A DNA stretch of 64,000 bases from CAVSQX01 sp963730225 (GCA_963730225.1 CAVSQX010000004.1:1802291-1866290); one strand, 5' to 3'; shown: positions 7,947-17,640, counted from the first letter of the stretch. Made by a program: numbers and translations. Notes: generated from the sequence alone by a model not told the origin.

Positions 7947-10658
7947 ATGACCAAGTTCCAATCCGACCGTGATCTGAACCGTCGAGAATTTCTTCACCGC
8001 TCCGCCATCGCCGGGGGACTGGCGCTGGCGGGGAATCTCGTCGGATGCCGGGTCAACGACCGAGCCGGCGGTAACGCCGATCGTTCCGTGTCGATCGTTT
8101 TCAATGCCGCCGATCCGGTAGCTGCGACGCCGCCGGCGCAGTGGGCGATCGGCGAGCTGGCGGCGGCGCTGGCGAAACGCGGCATTCAGTCGGATCAATT
8201 CAACAAGATTCCACACTCTCCGGCCAGGGTGATTCTCATCGTCGTCGGCGGGGCAGCCGCATCGAAATGGAAGGATTCGTGGAATGTTTCCGGTCTCTCG
8301 GTGCCCGACGAACCGGAATCATTTGCGATTCGCGCTGCAAACCGGGAGGCGATACAAATCAGCGGCCGCGACGCGCTCGGACTGGTTTACGCGCTGACGG
8401 AATTGGCCGACGTCGTGCGGTACGCCCCCGATCCGCTGGAGGCGCTGCGATCGATCAAATCAATCTCCGAGCGGCCGAGAAACCGAATCCGCGGCGTCAT
8501 GCGGCTGTTCGTCAGCGATGTCGAAGACAAACCATGGTTTTACGATCGCGCGTTCTGGCAACGCTACCTGACGATGCTCGTCACCCAGCGGTTCAATCGA
8601 TTCAATCTGGCGCTGGGGCTGGGCTACGACGGCTTCCGCAACATGCGCGACACGTACTTTTTCTTCGCCTATCCGTTTCTGGTTTCGCCGCCGGGATACA
8701 ATGTGCGGGCCGTCGGGCTGAGCGATAAGGAGCGCGATCGGAATCTCGACACGCTGCGATTCATCAGCGACCAGGCCGCCGCGCGCGGGCTGCATTTTCA
8801 ACTGGGACTTTGGACGCACGCTTTCAAATGGGTCGACAGCCCCGATGCGAATTACGTCATCGACGGGCTGGACGACGACCATCATGCCGCTTACTGCCGC
8901 GACGCGCTGCAAAACATTTTGCAGCAATGCCCCAACATCTCCGGCGTGACGTTTCGCATCCACGGCGAAAGCGGCATCACCGAGGGAAGTTACGATTTCT
9001 GGAAAACCGTTTTCGACGGCGTCGTGCGCACCGGCCGGCCGATCGAAATCGACATGCACGCCAAGGGGATGGACCAGCCGATGATCGATGTCGCGCTGGC
9101 CACGGGGTTGCCGATAAAAATCTCCCCGAAATTCTGGGCCGAACATTTGGGATTGCCGTATCACCAGGCCAGCATCCGCGAAACCGAAATGCCGCCGAGC
9201 CGGCCCGTCGGCGGGCAGTTTTCGCTGAGCACCGGGTCGAGAAGTTTTCTGCGCTACGGTTACGGCGATCTTCTCAAATCCGACCGCCGCTACGGCGTGC
9301 TGACCCGCATCTGGCCCGGCACGCAACGATTGCTTCTGTGGGGCGATCCCAAATTCGCCGCCGAATACGGCCGAGTTTTCAATTTCTGCGGCGCCAACGG
9401 CGTGGAGATTTTCGACCCGCTTTCCTTCAAAGGCCGGCAAGGCTCCGGTCTGCCCGGCAGCCGCGACGCCTACGCCGACGCTTCTCTCAAGCCCGATCAC
9501 GACTGGGAAAAATATTTTCTCACCTACCGTCTCTTCGGCCGGCTCACGTACAACCCCGACACCGAGGCGCAAGTCTGGCAACGACAACTCGATCACGATC
9601 TCGGCCCCGCCGCGACGCCGCTCGAATCCGCGCTGGCAAATTCAAGCCGAATTCTGCCGTTGATTACCACCGCGCACGATCCCTCCGCCGCCAACGCAAA
9701 TTATTGGCCGGAGATGTACACGAACATGTCGATCGTCGACGGCTCGCATCCGCAGCCGTACACGGATACGCCCAGCCCGAAAATTTTTGGAAATGTCAGC
9801 CCGCTCGATCCGCAGTTGTTTGCCACCATCAACGAATATGCGGCATCGCTTTTGGCCGACCAACCGATCGCAAAAATCTCCCCGCTCCGGGTCGCCCAGC
9901 AATTGGAAGATTGGGCCGACGCCGCTTTCACCGAGCTTTCCAAAATTCCTCCATCACTCACCGCTGCCGCGTCGCGCCTCTCGATCGATTGCGCCATCGC
10001 CGCCGGATTGGGCCAATTTTTCGCCTGGAAATTCCGCGCCGCCGTTTTCTTCTTCATCTTCGACCAGACCGGCGAACTACAAGCCCGGCAGGAAGCATCG
10101 TCCGCCTATCGCCGCGCCAGAGCCGCATGGGCCCGATTGACGAAGCACGCCCAGGGGGTCTATGTCCCCGATATCACCTTCGGCCCAGCGCCGCAGCAGC
10201 GCGGAAACTGGAACGATCGACTCGCGGCGATCGATCATGACATCACCGCGATGGAAAAATTCCAACGCCGCACCACCTCGGCCAGCCAATCAACATCAGC
10301 CATCGCCGAATTAATCGCCCACGTGCTCCCGCAACCCCAGCCCGCCGCGATTTCCGTTCAGCACACCCCGCCGCCCTCCTTCCGTCCCGGCCAGGCAATC
10401 ACCATCGCGGTGAATGTGCCGCAAACGGTCGTGTCGATCCGACTCTGGCTCCGCCACGTCGATCAATCCGAGCGATTCTCATCCCAGGAAATGCAGCGAG
10501 ATGATTCCTCCTTCACAACGACCATCCCCGCCGAGTTCACCCGCTCGCCGTTCCCCATCCAATACTATTTCGAGCTGCGCGATGCCGCCGGTTCGCCGCA
10601 AGTCCATCCGACCTTCACGACGGATTTCTGCGGGCAGCCGTATTATGTCTTGCAATAG
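7947..10658 (+). CDS. Tat-exported glycoside-hydrolase-like protein (GH67-like N-terminus)
   Basis: A 903-residue protein with a twin-arginine leader (NRREFLHRSAIAGGLALAG, about residues 11-29) followed by LVGC, which could be a lipobox. Residues about 40-190 resemble the alpha-glucuronidase N-terminal/hexosaminidase-type domain that often precedes a TIM barrel. The next part has barrel-like segments (GVMRLFVSD, FNRFNLALGLGYDG, FQLGLWTHAF, GVTFRIHGESG, EIDMHAKGMD). The C-terminal 100 residues look like a beta-sandwich. It probably acts on uronic-acid or other sugar linkages outside the cytoplasm, but family and substrate are inferred from weak pattern likeness only. The ATG at 7947 places the Tat motif at the N-terminus. 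Confidence 0.6.
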   Translation: MTKFQSDRDLNRREFLHRSAIAGGLALAGNLVGCRVNDRAGGNADRSVSIVFNAADPVAATPPAQWAIGELAAALAKRGIQSDQFNKIPHSPARVILIVVGGAAASKWKDSWNVSGLSVPDEPESFAIRAANREAIQISGRDALGLVYALTELADVVRYAPDPLEALRSIKSISERPRNRIRGVMRLFVSDVEDKPWFYDRAFWQRYLTMLVTQRFNRFNLALGLGYDGFRNMRDTYFFFAYPFLVSPPGYNVRAVGLSDKERDRNLDTLRFISDQAAARGLHFQLGLWTHAFKWVDSPDANYVIDGLDDDHHAAYCRDALQNILQQCPNISGVTFRIHGESGITEGSYDFWKTVFDGVVRTGRPIEIDMHAKGMDQPMIDVALATGLPIKISPKFWAEHLGLPYHQASIRETEMPPSRPVGGQFSLSTGSRSFLRYGYGDLLKSDRRYGVLTRIWPGTQRLLLWGDPKFAAEYGRVFNFCGANGVEIFDPLSFKGRQGSGLPGSRDAYADASLKPDHDWEKYFLTYRLFGRLTYNPDTEAQVWQRQLDHDLGPAATPLESALANSSRILPLITTAHDPSAANANYWPEMYTNMSIVDGSHPQPYTDTPSPKIFGNVSPLDPQLFATINEYAASLLADQPIAKISPLRVAQQLEDWADAAFTELSKIPPSLTAAASRLSIDCAIAAGLGQFFAWKFRAAVFFFIFDQTGELQARQEASSAYRRARAAWARLTKHAQGVYVPDITFGPAPQQRGNWNDRLAAIDHDITAMEKFQRRTTSASQSTSAIAELIAHVLPQPQPAAISVQHTPPPSFRPGQAITIAVNVPQTVVSIRLWLRHVDQSERFSSQEMQRDDSSFTTTIPAEFTRSPFPIQYYFELRDAAGSPQVHPTFTTDFCGQPYYVLQ

Positions 10659-10757
10659 AGATCCGCGTAGGGAGATGATGCTGAGATTGCGGCCGTTTCA
10701 TCAGCCATCAGCGATGCGCCTCGACGCTTGGAGCCGTTGCCGCATTCGCGCATTCCA

Positions 10758-11123
10758 TCATACCAATTGCAACTCCTGTAGTTCCTGCGCGATTTTCTTC
10801 GGCTTCTTGCGTGCCTTCTTTTCGAATTGACTTATCTCCACGTCCGCCTTGGGAAAACGTGCAATGATGTGAACCTCGCCGCCCAACGCCTCGACGATCT
10901 TCTTGAGCGTTGAGACCTGCATATCATCCTGCCGCTCCAACTTCGACAGGCCGGGCTGCTTTACTCCCAGAATACGCGCCAACTCGGTCTGACTCTTACC
11001 CGCCAGCATGCGGATCTCCTTGATGAGCATCTGAGCCAGATACTTCCGTGTGAGCGCTTTTCCCTTGGCCCGCACCTCCGGTGTGGTCGTTTTCGCCACC
11101 AGATCGTCAAATGATTCGGCCAT
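10758..11123 (-). CDS. XRE-family regulator or orphan antitoxin
   Basis: A 121-residue protein with a clear helix-turn-helix (GKSQTELARILGVKQPGLSKLE) in the middle, then QDDMQVSTLKKIVEALGGEVHIIARF, as in XRE antitoxins that work with RelE-like toxins. The tail is very lysine-rich. The ATG at 11123 has a GGAGA ribosome site; an in-frame ATG at 11192 would add 23 residues. No toxin gene is present on either side, so it is either an orphan antitoxin or a plain regulator. Confidence 0.72.
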   Translation of the reverse strand: MAESFDDLVAKTTTPEVRAKGKALTRKYLAQMLIKEIRMLAGKSQTELARILGVKQPGLSKLERQDDMQVSTLKKIVEALGGEVHIIARFPKADVEISQFEKKARKKPKKIAQELQELQLV

Positions 11124-11494
11124 GCTTGTCTCCGTTGCCTTTCTGCCGCTCCATCCTGCGCCTACATCGCCACTGTCGTAAAGCATCTTCATGAACGATG
11201 TATACCTTATACTTTCGGAGGAACGAACCCACACCGGAGTGGCCTCATGGCTTCGTTGGTACTCTTCCGCTAAAGCCCTCACGGGCCCAATGCGGCACAC
11301 GCACAACTCCACTCATCACCTGCAATGCCCGTCGCTAGCCGTGCCGCGTATTGCGACAAAAAACGCCATTTCGGGCCACCCAATGCAACGCAAGTTCCAG
11401 CCCGCAAATTGTATGCATCCATAATCAATTTTGCCGCCATGTCTTATGTGTTAGCAAACACTAGTCAATTCTGAAATGTGTTGCATCTGTTGCA
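11124..11494. other. Intergenic region between the XRE regulator and polA
   Basis: This 371-base gap has no gene I can support. A perfect inverted repeat GTATA-CCT-TATAC lies at 11200-11212 upstream of the XRE gene and may be its operator and/or -10 region on the minus strand. Nothing recognisable was seen in 11220-11494. Confidence 0.5.
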
Positions 11495-14326
11495 TCACTT
11501 CACCTCCTGCCAATTCTTCCCCCAGCCCGCTTCCACCTTCAGCGGGACGCGCAGCTTCATCGCGCTGGTCATTTCGTGGCGGATGATTTCGGATTCCTTC
11601 TCCACCGCATCCGCCGGGGTCTCGAAAACCAGTTCATCGTGAACCTGCAAAAGCATTTTGCTTTTGAGATGGTCGCGCTGAATGCGGCGGTGGATGTTCA
11701 GCATGGCGGTTTTGATTAGGTCGGCGGCGGAGCCCTGGAGGATGCTGTTGCCGGCGGCGCGTTCGGCGCCGCGGCGGACGGCGATGATCTGGCTGTTGAT
11801 CTCGGTAATCGGCCGGCGACGGCCCAGGATCGTCTCGACGTAGCCGTGCTGCTGGGCGTGCTCGATGGCGGCGCGGGAGAATTTTTCGATCGACGGGAAG
11901 CGGGCGTGGTAGGCGTCGATCAATTCCTGGGCAGCCTTGGTAGTGAGGCCCTCGATTCGACTGGAGAGGCCGAACGCGCTGACGCCGTAGATGATGCCGA
12001 AGTTGATGGTTTTGGCGTAGCCGCGCTGATCGCGCGTCACCTGATCCAGATCGACATGAAACACCTCGGCGGCGACGGCGCGGTGGATGTCTTCATCGGC
12101 TTCGAACGCCTTGAGCAGGGCCGGTTCCTGCGTGAAATGGGCGAGGAAGCGCAATTCGATCTGGCTGTAGTCGAGCGTGAGCAGCACATTTTTCTCCCGA
12201 TCGCCGGGAACAAACGCCAGGCGGATTCGCCGGCCTTCGTCGGTGCGGATGGGGATATTTTGGAGATTCGGATCGGACATGCTCAATCGCCCCGTGCCCG
12301 CGCCGGCCTGATTGAAGCTGCCGTGGATTCGGCCGGTGCGCGGGTTCACGAATTCGGTGAGGTTGTCGAGATACGTGTTCTTCAACTTCATCATTCCGCG
12401 GTAATCGAGAATCAGCCGCGGAACCGGATGCACGACGGCGAGTTTTTCCAGCACTTGCACGTCGGTGCTGAAGCCGGTTTTGGTGCGCTTGCCGGTGGGA
12501 AGCTTGAGGCGATCGAAAAGAATCTCGGCCAATTGCTTGGGTGAATCGGGATTAAAATCGCAGCCGGCGGTGACCATGATTTTGATCCGCAGCGCGTCGA
12601 TGCGCTGGCCGAGAACGTGGCTTTGCTCCTTCAGCACTGATGCGTCGACGCCGATGCCGTTGGCTTCCATCTCAGCCAGAACTTCGATGAGCGGCGTTTC
12701 CAGGTCGTCGGCAAGACTTCGCAGCGCCGGCACAGTGTCGAGCTGTTTGTCGAGCAGCGTGGCCAGGCGAAACGTGATGTCGGCATCCTCCGAGGCGTAG
12801 GCGGCGACGCGGGTCAGATCGATTTTGTCCATCGAAATCTGATCTTTCCCCTTGCCGATCAGCTCGACGGTGGCGACCTTGCGGAAGTTCAGAAGGTCCA
12901 GCGCCAGGCGATCGATGCCGTACTGCATTCGGCTGGAATCGAGCAAAAAGGCGGCGATCATCGAGTCCAGAGCGATGCCGGCCAGGTGAATCCCGGCGGT
13001 CCGCATGACCAGAAGATCGTACTTGATGTTGTGGCCGACTTTTTTGATTTTCGGATTCTCCAGAATCGGGCGCAGCGCGGAGAGCACTTCGTCGGCCGGA
13101 AGATGTATCTGGCCTTGGGGGCCGCGGACGGGAACATAGTATCCCTCGCCGTTTTCCCAACTGAAGCTCATGCCGATTAGGTTTGATTGGAGCGGATCGA
13201 TGTTGTCGGTTTCGGTGTCGAAGGCGAAACGCTTCTGTTTTTTGAGTTGCCCGAGAAACGAATCAAACTGCTCCTGCGTGGCGATCAGGTGGTATTTGCA
13301 ATCGGCCCCGGTCGCCGGCGGCGGACATACGGGCGCGGGAACCTGTCCCGTCTCGTCCGGCTCGACGGATTGCGGCGATGCCGACGGCGCGGGCTCGTTG
13401 GAAAAAAGTGTCTCGGCAAATCGCGGTAAAAGCCCGGCCCCGACGGTGGCTCGCGGCCGCTCGGGTTCCTCCTCGCCGAGCCGACGCAGCAGGCTGGTGA
13501 AACCGAGCTGCGAAAGATGTCTTCGCAGCGCGGGCATGTTCAGCCCGGTGAATCGGCAATCGGCAGCGGCGAAGCCGATCTCCACGTCGTTCTTCAGCGT
13601 CACCAACTGGCGGGTTTTGTCGATGAACGGCGCGAAGGTCTGAAAATTTTCGCGCAGCTTGGGCGTCAGTTCATCGAGATGTTCCAGAACGGCGCTGGCG
13701 GAGCCGTATTTTTTGATCAGCTTGACGGCCGTCTTTTCACCGACGCCGGGCACGCCGGGAACATTGTCGATGCTGTCGCCGACAAGCGTTTGCACATCGA
13801 TCGCCTCGGCTGGCGTGTAACCGAGCCTGGCCTCCATGGCGGCGGGATCGAGCACATCGTCGGAATGCGGGTCGTACAGTTTGGTGCGGGAATTCAGAAC
13901 CTGCCGAAGATCCTTGTCCTTGGAGACAATAAAAATCTCGTAATCCTGATCGCCGAGCCGGCGCACCAGCGTGGCGATGACATCGTCGGCCTCGAAACCG
14001 GGCTTGAGAAAAATGGGCACGCCGGCGTCACGGACGATTTGCAGAATGCGCTGTTCCTGCGGCGTGAAATCATCGGGCCGTTGCTTTCGATTCGCCTTGT
14101 ATTCCGGATGCAGCTCGCTGCGGAAGACGGCCTTTTCGCTCAGGTCGTCGATCACCATCGCCAGGTAATCGGGCTTACGCTTCTCGATCAGATTCATGAG
14201 CATTTGCGTGAAGACGAAGGTGGCCCGGGCCGGCTCGCCGGTGGGACTGGTGAGATCGCGGAACGGAGCGAAGTAGGCGCGGTAAATCTGGGCGTGGCCG
14301 TCGATGATGTAGAAGCTTTTGGGCAT
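11495..14326 (-). CDS. polA: DNA polymerase I
   Basis: A 943-residue DNA polymerase I for Okazaki-fragment processing and repair. The 5'-3' exonuclease domain (about 1-290) starts MPKSFYIIDGHAQIYRAYF and has GFEADDVIATL and GVPGVGEKTAVKLIKKYG. The 3'-5' proofreading domain keeps its acidic residues: FAFDTETD, GHNIKYDLLVM and AYASEDADITFRL. The polymerase domain shows motif A (TLDYSQIELR), motif B (RGYAKTINFGIIYG) and motif C (LLQVHDELVFE). All three activities are predicted intact. The ATG at 14326 follows AAGAAGAG; a longer in-frame start at 14416 would read into the hairpin repeat and is rejected. Confidence 0.97.
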   Translation of the reverse strand: MPKSFYIIDGHAQIYRAYFAPFRDLTSPTGEPARATFVFTQMLMNLIEKRKPDYLAMVIDDLSEKAVFRSELHPEYKANRKQRPDDFTPQEQRILQIVRDAGVPIFLKPGFEADDVIATLVRRLGDQDYEIFIVSKDKDLRQVLNSRTKLYDPHSDDVLDPAAMEARLGYTPAEAIDVQTLVGDSIDNVPGVPGVGEKTAVKLIKKYGSASAVLEHLDELTPKLRENFQTFAPFIDKTRQLVTLKNDVEIGFAAADCRFTGLNMPALRRHLSQLGFTSLLRRLGEEEPERPRATVGAGLLPRFAETLFSNEPAPSASPQSVEPDETGQVPAPVCPPPATGADCKYHLIATQEQFDSFLGQLKKQKRFAFDTETDNIDPLQSNLIGMSFSWENGEGYYVPVRGPQGQIHLPADEVLSALRPILENPKIKKVGHNIKYDLLVMRTAGIHLAGIALDSMIAAFLLDSSRMQYGIDRLALDLLNFRKVATVELIGKGKDQISMDKIDLTRVAAYASEDADITFRLATLLDKQLDTVPALRSLADDLETPLIEVLAEMEANGIGVDASVLKEQSHVLGQRIDALRIKIMVTAGCDFNPDSPKQLAEILFDRLKLPTGKRTKTGFSTDVQVLEKLAVVHPVPRLILDYRGMMKLKNTYLDNLTEFVNPRTGRIHGSFNQAGAGTGRLSMSDPNLQNIPIRTDEGRRIRLAFVPGDREKNVLLTLDYSQIELRFLAHFTQEPALLKAFEADEDIHRAVAAEVFHVDLDQVTRDQRGYAKTINFGIIYGVSAFGLSSRIEGLTTKAAQELIDAYHARFPSIEKFSRAAIEHAQQHGYVETILGRRRPITEINSQIIAVRRGAERAAGNSILQGSAADLIKTAMLNIHRRIQRDHLKSKMLLQVHDELVFETPADAVEKESEIIRHEMTSAMKLRVPLKVEAGWGKNWQEVK

Positions 14327-14401
14327 CTCTTCTTGGAATTGTAAGCACGTTTGCGGCCAAAAGAGATGAGGGAACGTCGACGATGGCAGCGGCGAGTGGA
14401 A

Positions 14402-14475
14402 ATGACAAGGTGACAAGGGGACAAGGTGACAAGGGGAATTTGTCTCCTCACCTTGTCACCGTGTCACCTTGTCAT
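14402..14475. repeat. Hairpin repeat, family B (GGTGACAAG units)
   Basis: The left arm, 14402-14437, has four degenerate copies of an 8-9 base unit TGACAAGG. The right arm, about 14443-14475, carries the inverse units CCTTGTCA. The arms can pair into a long hairpin with a small loop. It lies just upstream of polA and downstream of the sulfotransferase end. Two more copies occur at 62238-62338 and 62738-62840. Confidence 0.85.
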
Positions 14476-14524
14476 GTTTTCTCGCAGTCCTCCCGCCGGC
14501 AAATTCGAGCCTCCACTTCGCAAC

Positions 14525-15978
14525 TCACTCCAGTGCCGCTTTGAGCGGGCCGAGATGTTTCTCGTAGTTTTTCCAGCGGCCGACCGCGCTGGTGTACAGC
14601 GGCTGGCGAACCTGTTGCACGCTGGAGGTGAGAACGGGGCGAGCGGTGCGGTGGAAATTGAGGCAGGCGGGGTCGAAGGGCAAATCCAAAAACGCCAGCA
14701 ACCGGCGAATCTGGAATTGCGGATCGGTGACGAGTTCTTCGTAATTTACTTCGAGCATCGGCAGATCGAGCGCACGGACCAATGGGCCATCAGCCGTTGG
14801 TATTGGCGGTGAAACAGGCCCAGGTGCGTCAGATCGAATTTGAAATCCTGCCCGGCGGCGAAAGAATTCATGTGGCAGGATAAACACGTGTCCATCGCCT
14901 CGCGGCGGCAATGGATGACGCGGCAGCCGGGAAGCAGCAGGTTGATGAGCCCAAGGTGCAGGAAGTTCAGAGGAAGCTTGTCGGTGATGCGCGGCGAAGC
15001 GGGGCTCAGAGCCAGAAGCGGTTGAAGATAAATTTGGCCCATGCCGGTGGCCTGATCGACCGTGAGGCGATCGAGACACTCTGGATAATCCGCGGTTTTT
15101 GCACCGAGCATGGCGACGACGCCATGGAAAACGTGCTCGAGAAAATCGAGCTCGCCTGCGCCGTAGACGGCGGGATGAGAAGCGAGAATCTGTTCGATCA
15201 GCGAAGTGCCCGAGCGCGGCATCCCGACGATGAAAACGGGAACGGCGGAAACTTCGGCGGAGCGGCTCAGGCGACGCATTCGCTCGGCGGTGAAATAATC
15301 GATGAAGCGATCGAAGGATTTCTCGTGGACTTTCGGATCGTAGCGCGGATGCCAGCAGGCGTTGCCGGCGGCGGCGTGGGCGAACGCTTCGTCGTAGCGG
15401 CCGAGGCTGTCGAGCAGATCGGCGGCGGTGAAATGAACGGCAGCCCGCTCGGCGGCGGGGAGATTCTTGTCGGCCAGCGATCGCTGGGCAAGCGTCAGCG
15501 CGGCGGATTGCTGGTTTCGATAGCGGGCCATTCGGCCGTACAGTCGAATCACGCCGGGGATGACGAAGTCTTTGGCGATCAATTCTTCGGTGAGATTCCA
15601 TGCGGCATCGAATTGCCCGGCGGCTTCGAAAATGCGGGCGTGGGAGAGAATGATGCGGGAATTATTCGGTGCCAGCGCGAAGGATTTGGAACTGGCTTCG
15701 AGTGCAAGATCGATCATGCCGGCTTTGAGATACCAGGCTCCCAGACAAGCGTGCGCCGGAGCCAGCGACGGATCGAGCCGGACGGCATGGCGAAAGCAAT
15801 CGTGGGCCAAGTTCAGTTGATTGACGCTGGCGTGAGCGACGCCGAGCTGCCAGTGCAGGCGGGCATCTTGCGGATCGGCGAGAATGGCGGCTTCGAGTTG
15901 CTTTTGCGCGATGGAGAAATTGCCCCGGGCCATCTGGGCGGTGGCGGATGCGAACGCATCGTGGACGAACGTGGCCAT
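14525..15978 (-). CDS. TPR-containing sulfotransferase, one frame break
   Basis: A protein of about 484 residues with tetratricopeptide repeats in the N-terminal half (for example LADPQDARLHWQLGVAHA and LDPSLAPAHACLGAWYLKAG) and a C-terminal sulfotransferase domain. The 5'-phosphosulfate loop VGMPRSGTSLIEQIL and the 3'-phosphate-binding part around VIHCRREAMDTCLSCHMNSF are clear. It should transfer sulfate from PAPS to an unknown acceptor. The frame breaks at about 14778-14784: LMAHW must join VRALDLPMLEVNYEELV, which one added G on the coding strand achieves. The start ATG at 15978 was preferred to an in-frame ATG at 16146 because the repeats begin soon after it. Confidence 0.82.
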
Positions 15979-16012
15979 CGATGGCAGATTGTAGCCGGGA
16001 CAGGACAGGCCG

Positions 16013-16207
16013 ATGACGCTCAAGTTGGTGGAATACGAAGATGCGCGAGGATACGCGGATGCGGTGATGGATCGGCTGATGGAGGCCGAAGCGAAGAACT
16101 GCGCGTTTGTCGCAACGGTGCAGGCCAATCCGACGGGCAACGCCAATTATCAGAATACTGGATCTCGGCCGGTGGGGGATAGTGAGAGGTGGGAGCTTGG
16201 CGTCTAG
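16013..16207 (+). pseudogene. Possible N-terminal fragment of a GNAT-type acetyltransferase
   Basis: A 64-codon frame whose first 40 residues (KLVEYEDARGYADAVMDRL, then MEAEAKNCAF) resemble the N-terminal helix pair of some GNAT acetyltransferases. No acetyl-CoA-binding motif follows and the frame ends in unrelated sequence, so if real it is a remnant. The likeness is from pattern memory only. Confidence 0.25.
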
Positions 16208-16256
16208 AATCGATGCCGGGATTTAGGAATGGTCTACGCATAAGAATAAACGGATT

Positions 16257-16385
16257 ATGCGCTCGGTCCGCAGCATTGGCGACCTCAAAGGTGCGCTCCG
16301 CAGCGACAGGGGGAAGAATCTCAGCTTCGCCCAGATCCGCCGGGCTGCCGCGAATATTGCGCTGAAGCGTAGAATTGCGAGGTGA
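16257..16385 (+). CDS. Possible small hypothetical protein, 42 aa
   Basis: A short open frame from ATG 16257 to TGA 16383-16385. The product is strongly basic and starts MRSVRSIGDLKGALRSDRG, followed by SFAQIRRAAANIALKRRI. Its composition is protein-like and amphipathic, but there is no good ribosome site and no recognised family. It is convergent with the beta-helix gene, ending 12 bases from that stop. Together with the fragment before it, it accounts for most of the 419-base gap between the sulfotransferase and the beta-helix gene. Confidence 0.3.
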   Translation: MRSVRSIGDLKGALRSDRGKNLSFAQIRRAAANIALKRRIAR

Positions 16386-16397
16386 ACTTTGCGGTCG

Positions 16398-17585
16398 CTA
16401 TTTGTCCAAACCCAGCGCGGCTTTCGCCTCGTCCAACGAGTGGTACACATCGCCCCAGGTAAAGAGCGGCGTCGGTGAATTGATGTAGGTGTTGTCGGCG
16501 AACTGGATTTGCTTGCTGGCTGCCGAGCCGACATTCCACGTTCCGCCGTGGGCGCAAATTCTCGTTTCGTCGAAACGGTTGTTCAACACATTCAAATCCC
16601 GAATCGTGTAATCCTCTCCGCGCGGCCAATCGCGGATGTCCAGGGCAGAGCCGAAGAACAGGTTGTTTTTGATGGTGACGTGCCGACACGATTGGATGCT
16701 GATGTGGCTGCCAGTGTTGCCGTGGAATTTGTTGCTTTGGATCAGGATGGGGCCGAGGTTCAATTCGAGGCGGATACCGTCGCCGGAGGAGGGATTGGTC
16801 AGGCCTTTGTTGTTGTAGATGGAGCAGTTCTTGATGAGGACGTTGGTGTTGTTGTAGTCGAACCAGAGTCCGGGGCCGACGTTGTCGTGGCTGAGCAGTC
16901 CGTCGATGGTGACGTGATCGGTTTTCATCCATTTGCCGGCTCCGCCGTCGAAGTCGGGGTCGGCGCCTTTGGTGTTGTTGTTGATCGTGACGCAATCCTG
17001 GGCGAGCACATCGGAGCAGGCGTAACCGCTCAGGCCGGCGCGGCCGCAGTTTTTGACGGTGACGCGGAGCAGCGTGACTTTGTCGCTCCAAACCTGCACG
17101 CCGGTGCCGTCGGCGGAGTCGACGGTGATGTCTTCCAGCTTCCAACCTTCGCCGGTGGTGACGGCGGCGGGTTGATCGGGCTTGGGGTTGGCGCAGTTTT
17201 GAATCGTCAGATTTTTCAGCGTGATCCAATTGGTCGTGCCGAAGTTGGAGCTGACGGCGGCGGGCAGGCCGGCGGCGTCGATGGTGACGGTGCCGGGCGT
17301 TTGGGCGGCGAAGGTGATCGGGGCGTCGGCCGTGCCGGAGCGGGTGAGCCAGACGGTTTCGTGATACGTGCCGGGAAGGATCTGCACGGTGTCGCCGGGG
17401 GCGGCCAGGCGGGCGGCGGCGGTGATGGTGGTCAGCGGGCCAGTAGGATCGACGGTATAGGTGGCAGCCCGGGCGGAATTCGCCAACAGAATCGAGGACA
17501 GAAGATAGAGGATCGGGGATAGAAAAAACCTGTGAATTGGCGGGTTTTCGCCATCCTCGATCCTCGATCTTCGATCTTCGGTCAT
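16398..17585 (-). CDS. Secreted right-handed parallel beta-helix protein
   Basis: A 395-residue exported protein. After a signal peptide ending near ANSARA, the chain opens with TVDPTGPLTTITAAARLAAPGD and QILPGTYHETVWL, the usual start of DUF1565/pectate-lyase-like parallel beta-helices. It continues with coil repeats rich in N and D (LKNLTIQNC, LLRVTVKNCGRAG, VLIKNCSIYNNKG, VTIKNNLFFG). Such proteins bind or cleave acidic polysaccharide, but no catalytic residues can be assigned. The ATG at 17585 is the only good start. Codons 1 to about 35 overlap the family C repeat, whose left arm encodes LSPILYLLSSIL, the hydrophobic core of the leader. Confidence 0.78.
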   Translation of the reverse strand: MTEDRRSRIEDGENPPIHRFFLSPILYLLSSILLANSARAATYTVDPTGPLTTITAAARLAAPGDTVQILPGTYHETVWLTRSGTADAPITFAAQTPGTVTIDAAGLPAAVSSNFGTTNWITLKNLTIQNCANPKPDQPAAVTTGEGWKLEDITVDSADGTGVQVWSDKVTLLRVTVKNCGRAGLSGYACSDVLAQDCVTINNNTKGADPDFDGGAGKWMKTDHVTIDGLLSHDNVGPGLWFDYNNTNVLIKNCSIYNNKGLTNPSSGDGIRLELNLGPILIQSNKFHGNTGSHISIQSCRHVTIKNNLFFGSALDIRDWPRGEDYTIRDLNVLNNRFDETRICAHGGTWNVGSAASKQIQFADNTYINSPTPLFTWGDVYHSLDEAKAALGLDK

Positions 17586-17610
17586 TCCCGATCCTCTATC
17601 CTCAGTTTTC
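17485..17610. repeat. Hairpin repeat, family C (GATAGAGGATCG units)
   Basis: A 14-base perfect inverted repeat, GATAGAGGATCGGG at 17504-17517 against its complement at 17587-17600, is embedded in longer arms made of degenerate GATCGAGGAT-type units (four tandem copies in 17552-17580). The element overlaps the first codons and the signal-peptide codons of the minus-strand beta-helix gene. Confidence 0.75.
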
Positions 17611-17640
17611 GGCCTTTGGCGGCGGGAACTTCGGGATTTC

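Noticed and set aside
14402..14475. Possible CRISPR-like array
   Set aside because: Units are 8-9 bases, directly tandem and inverted about a loop; there are no spacers or cas genes.
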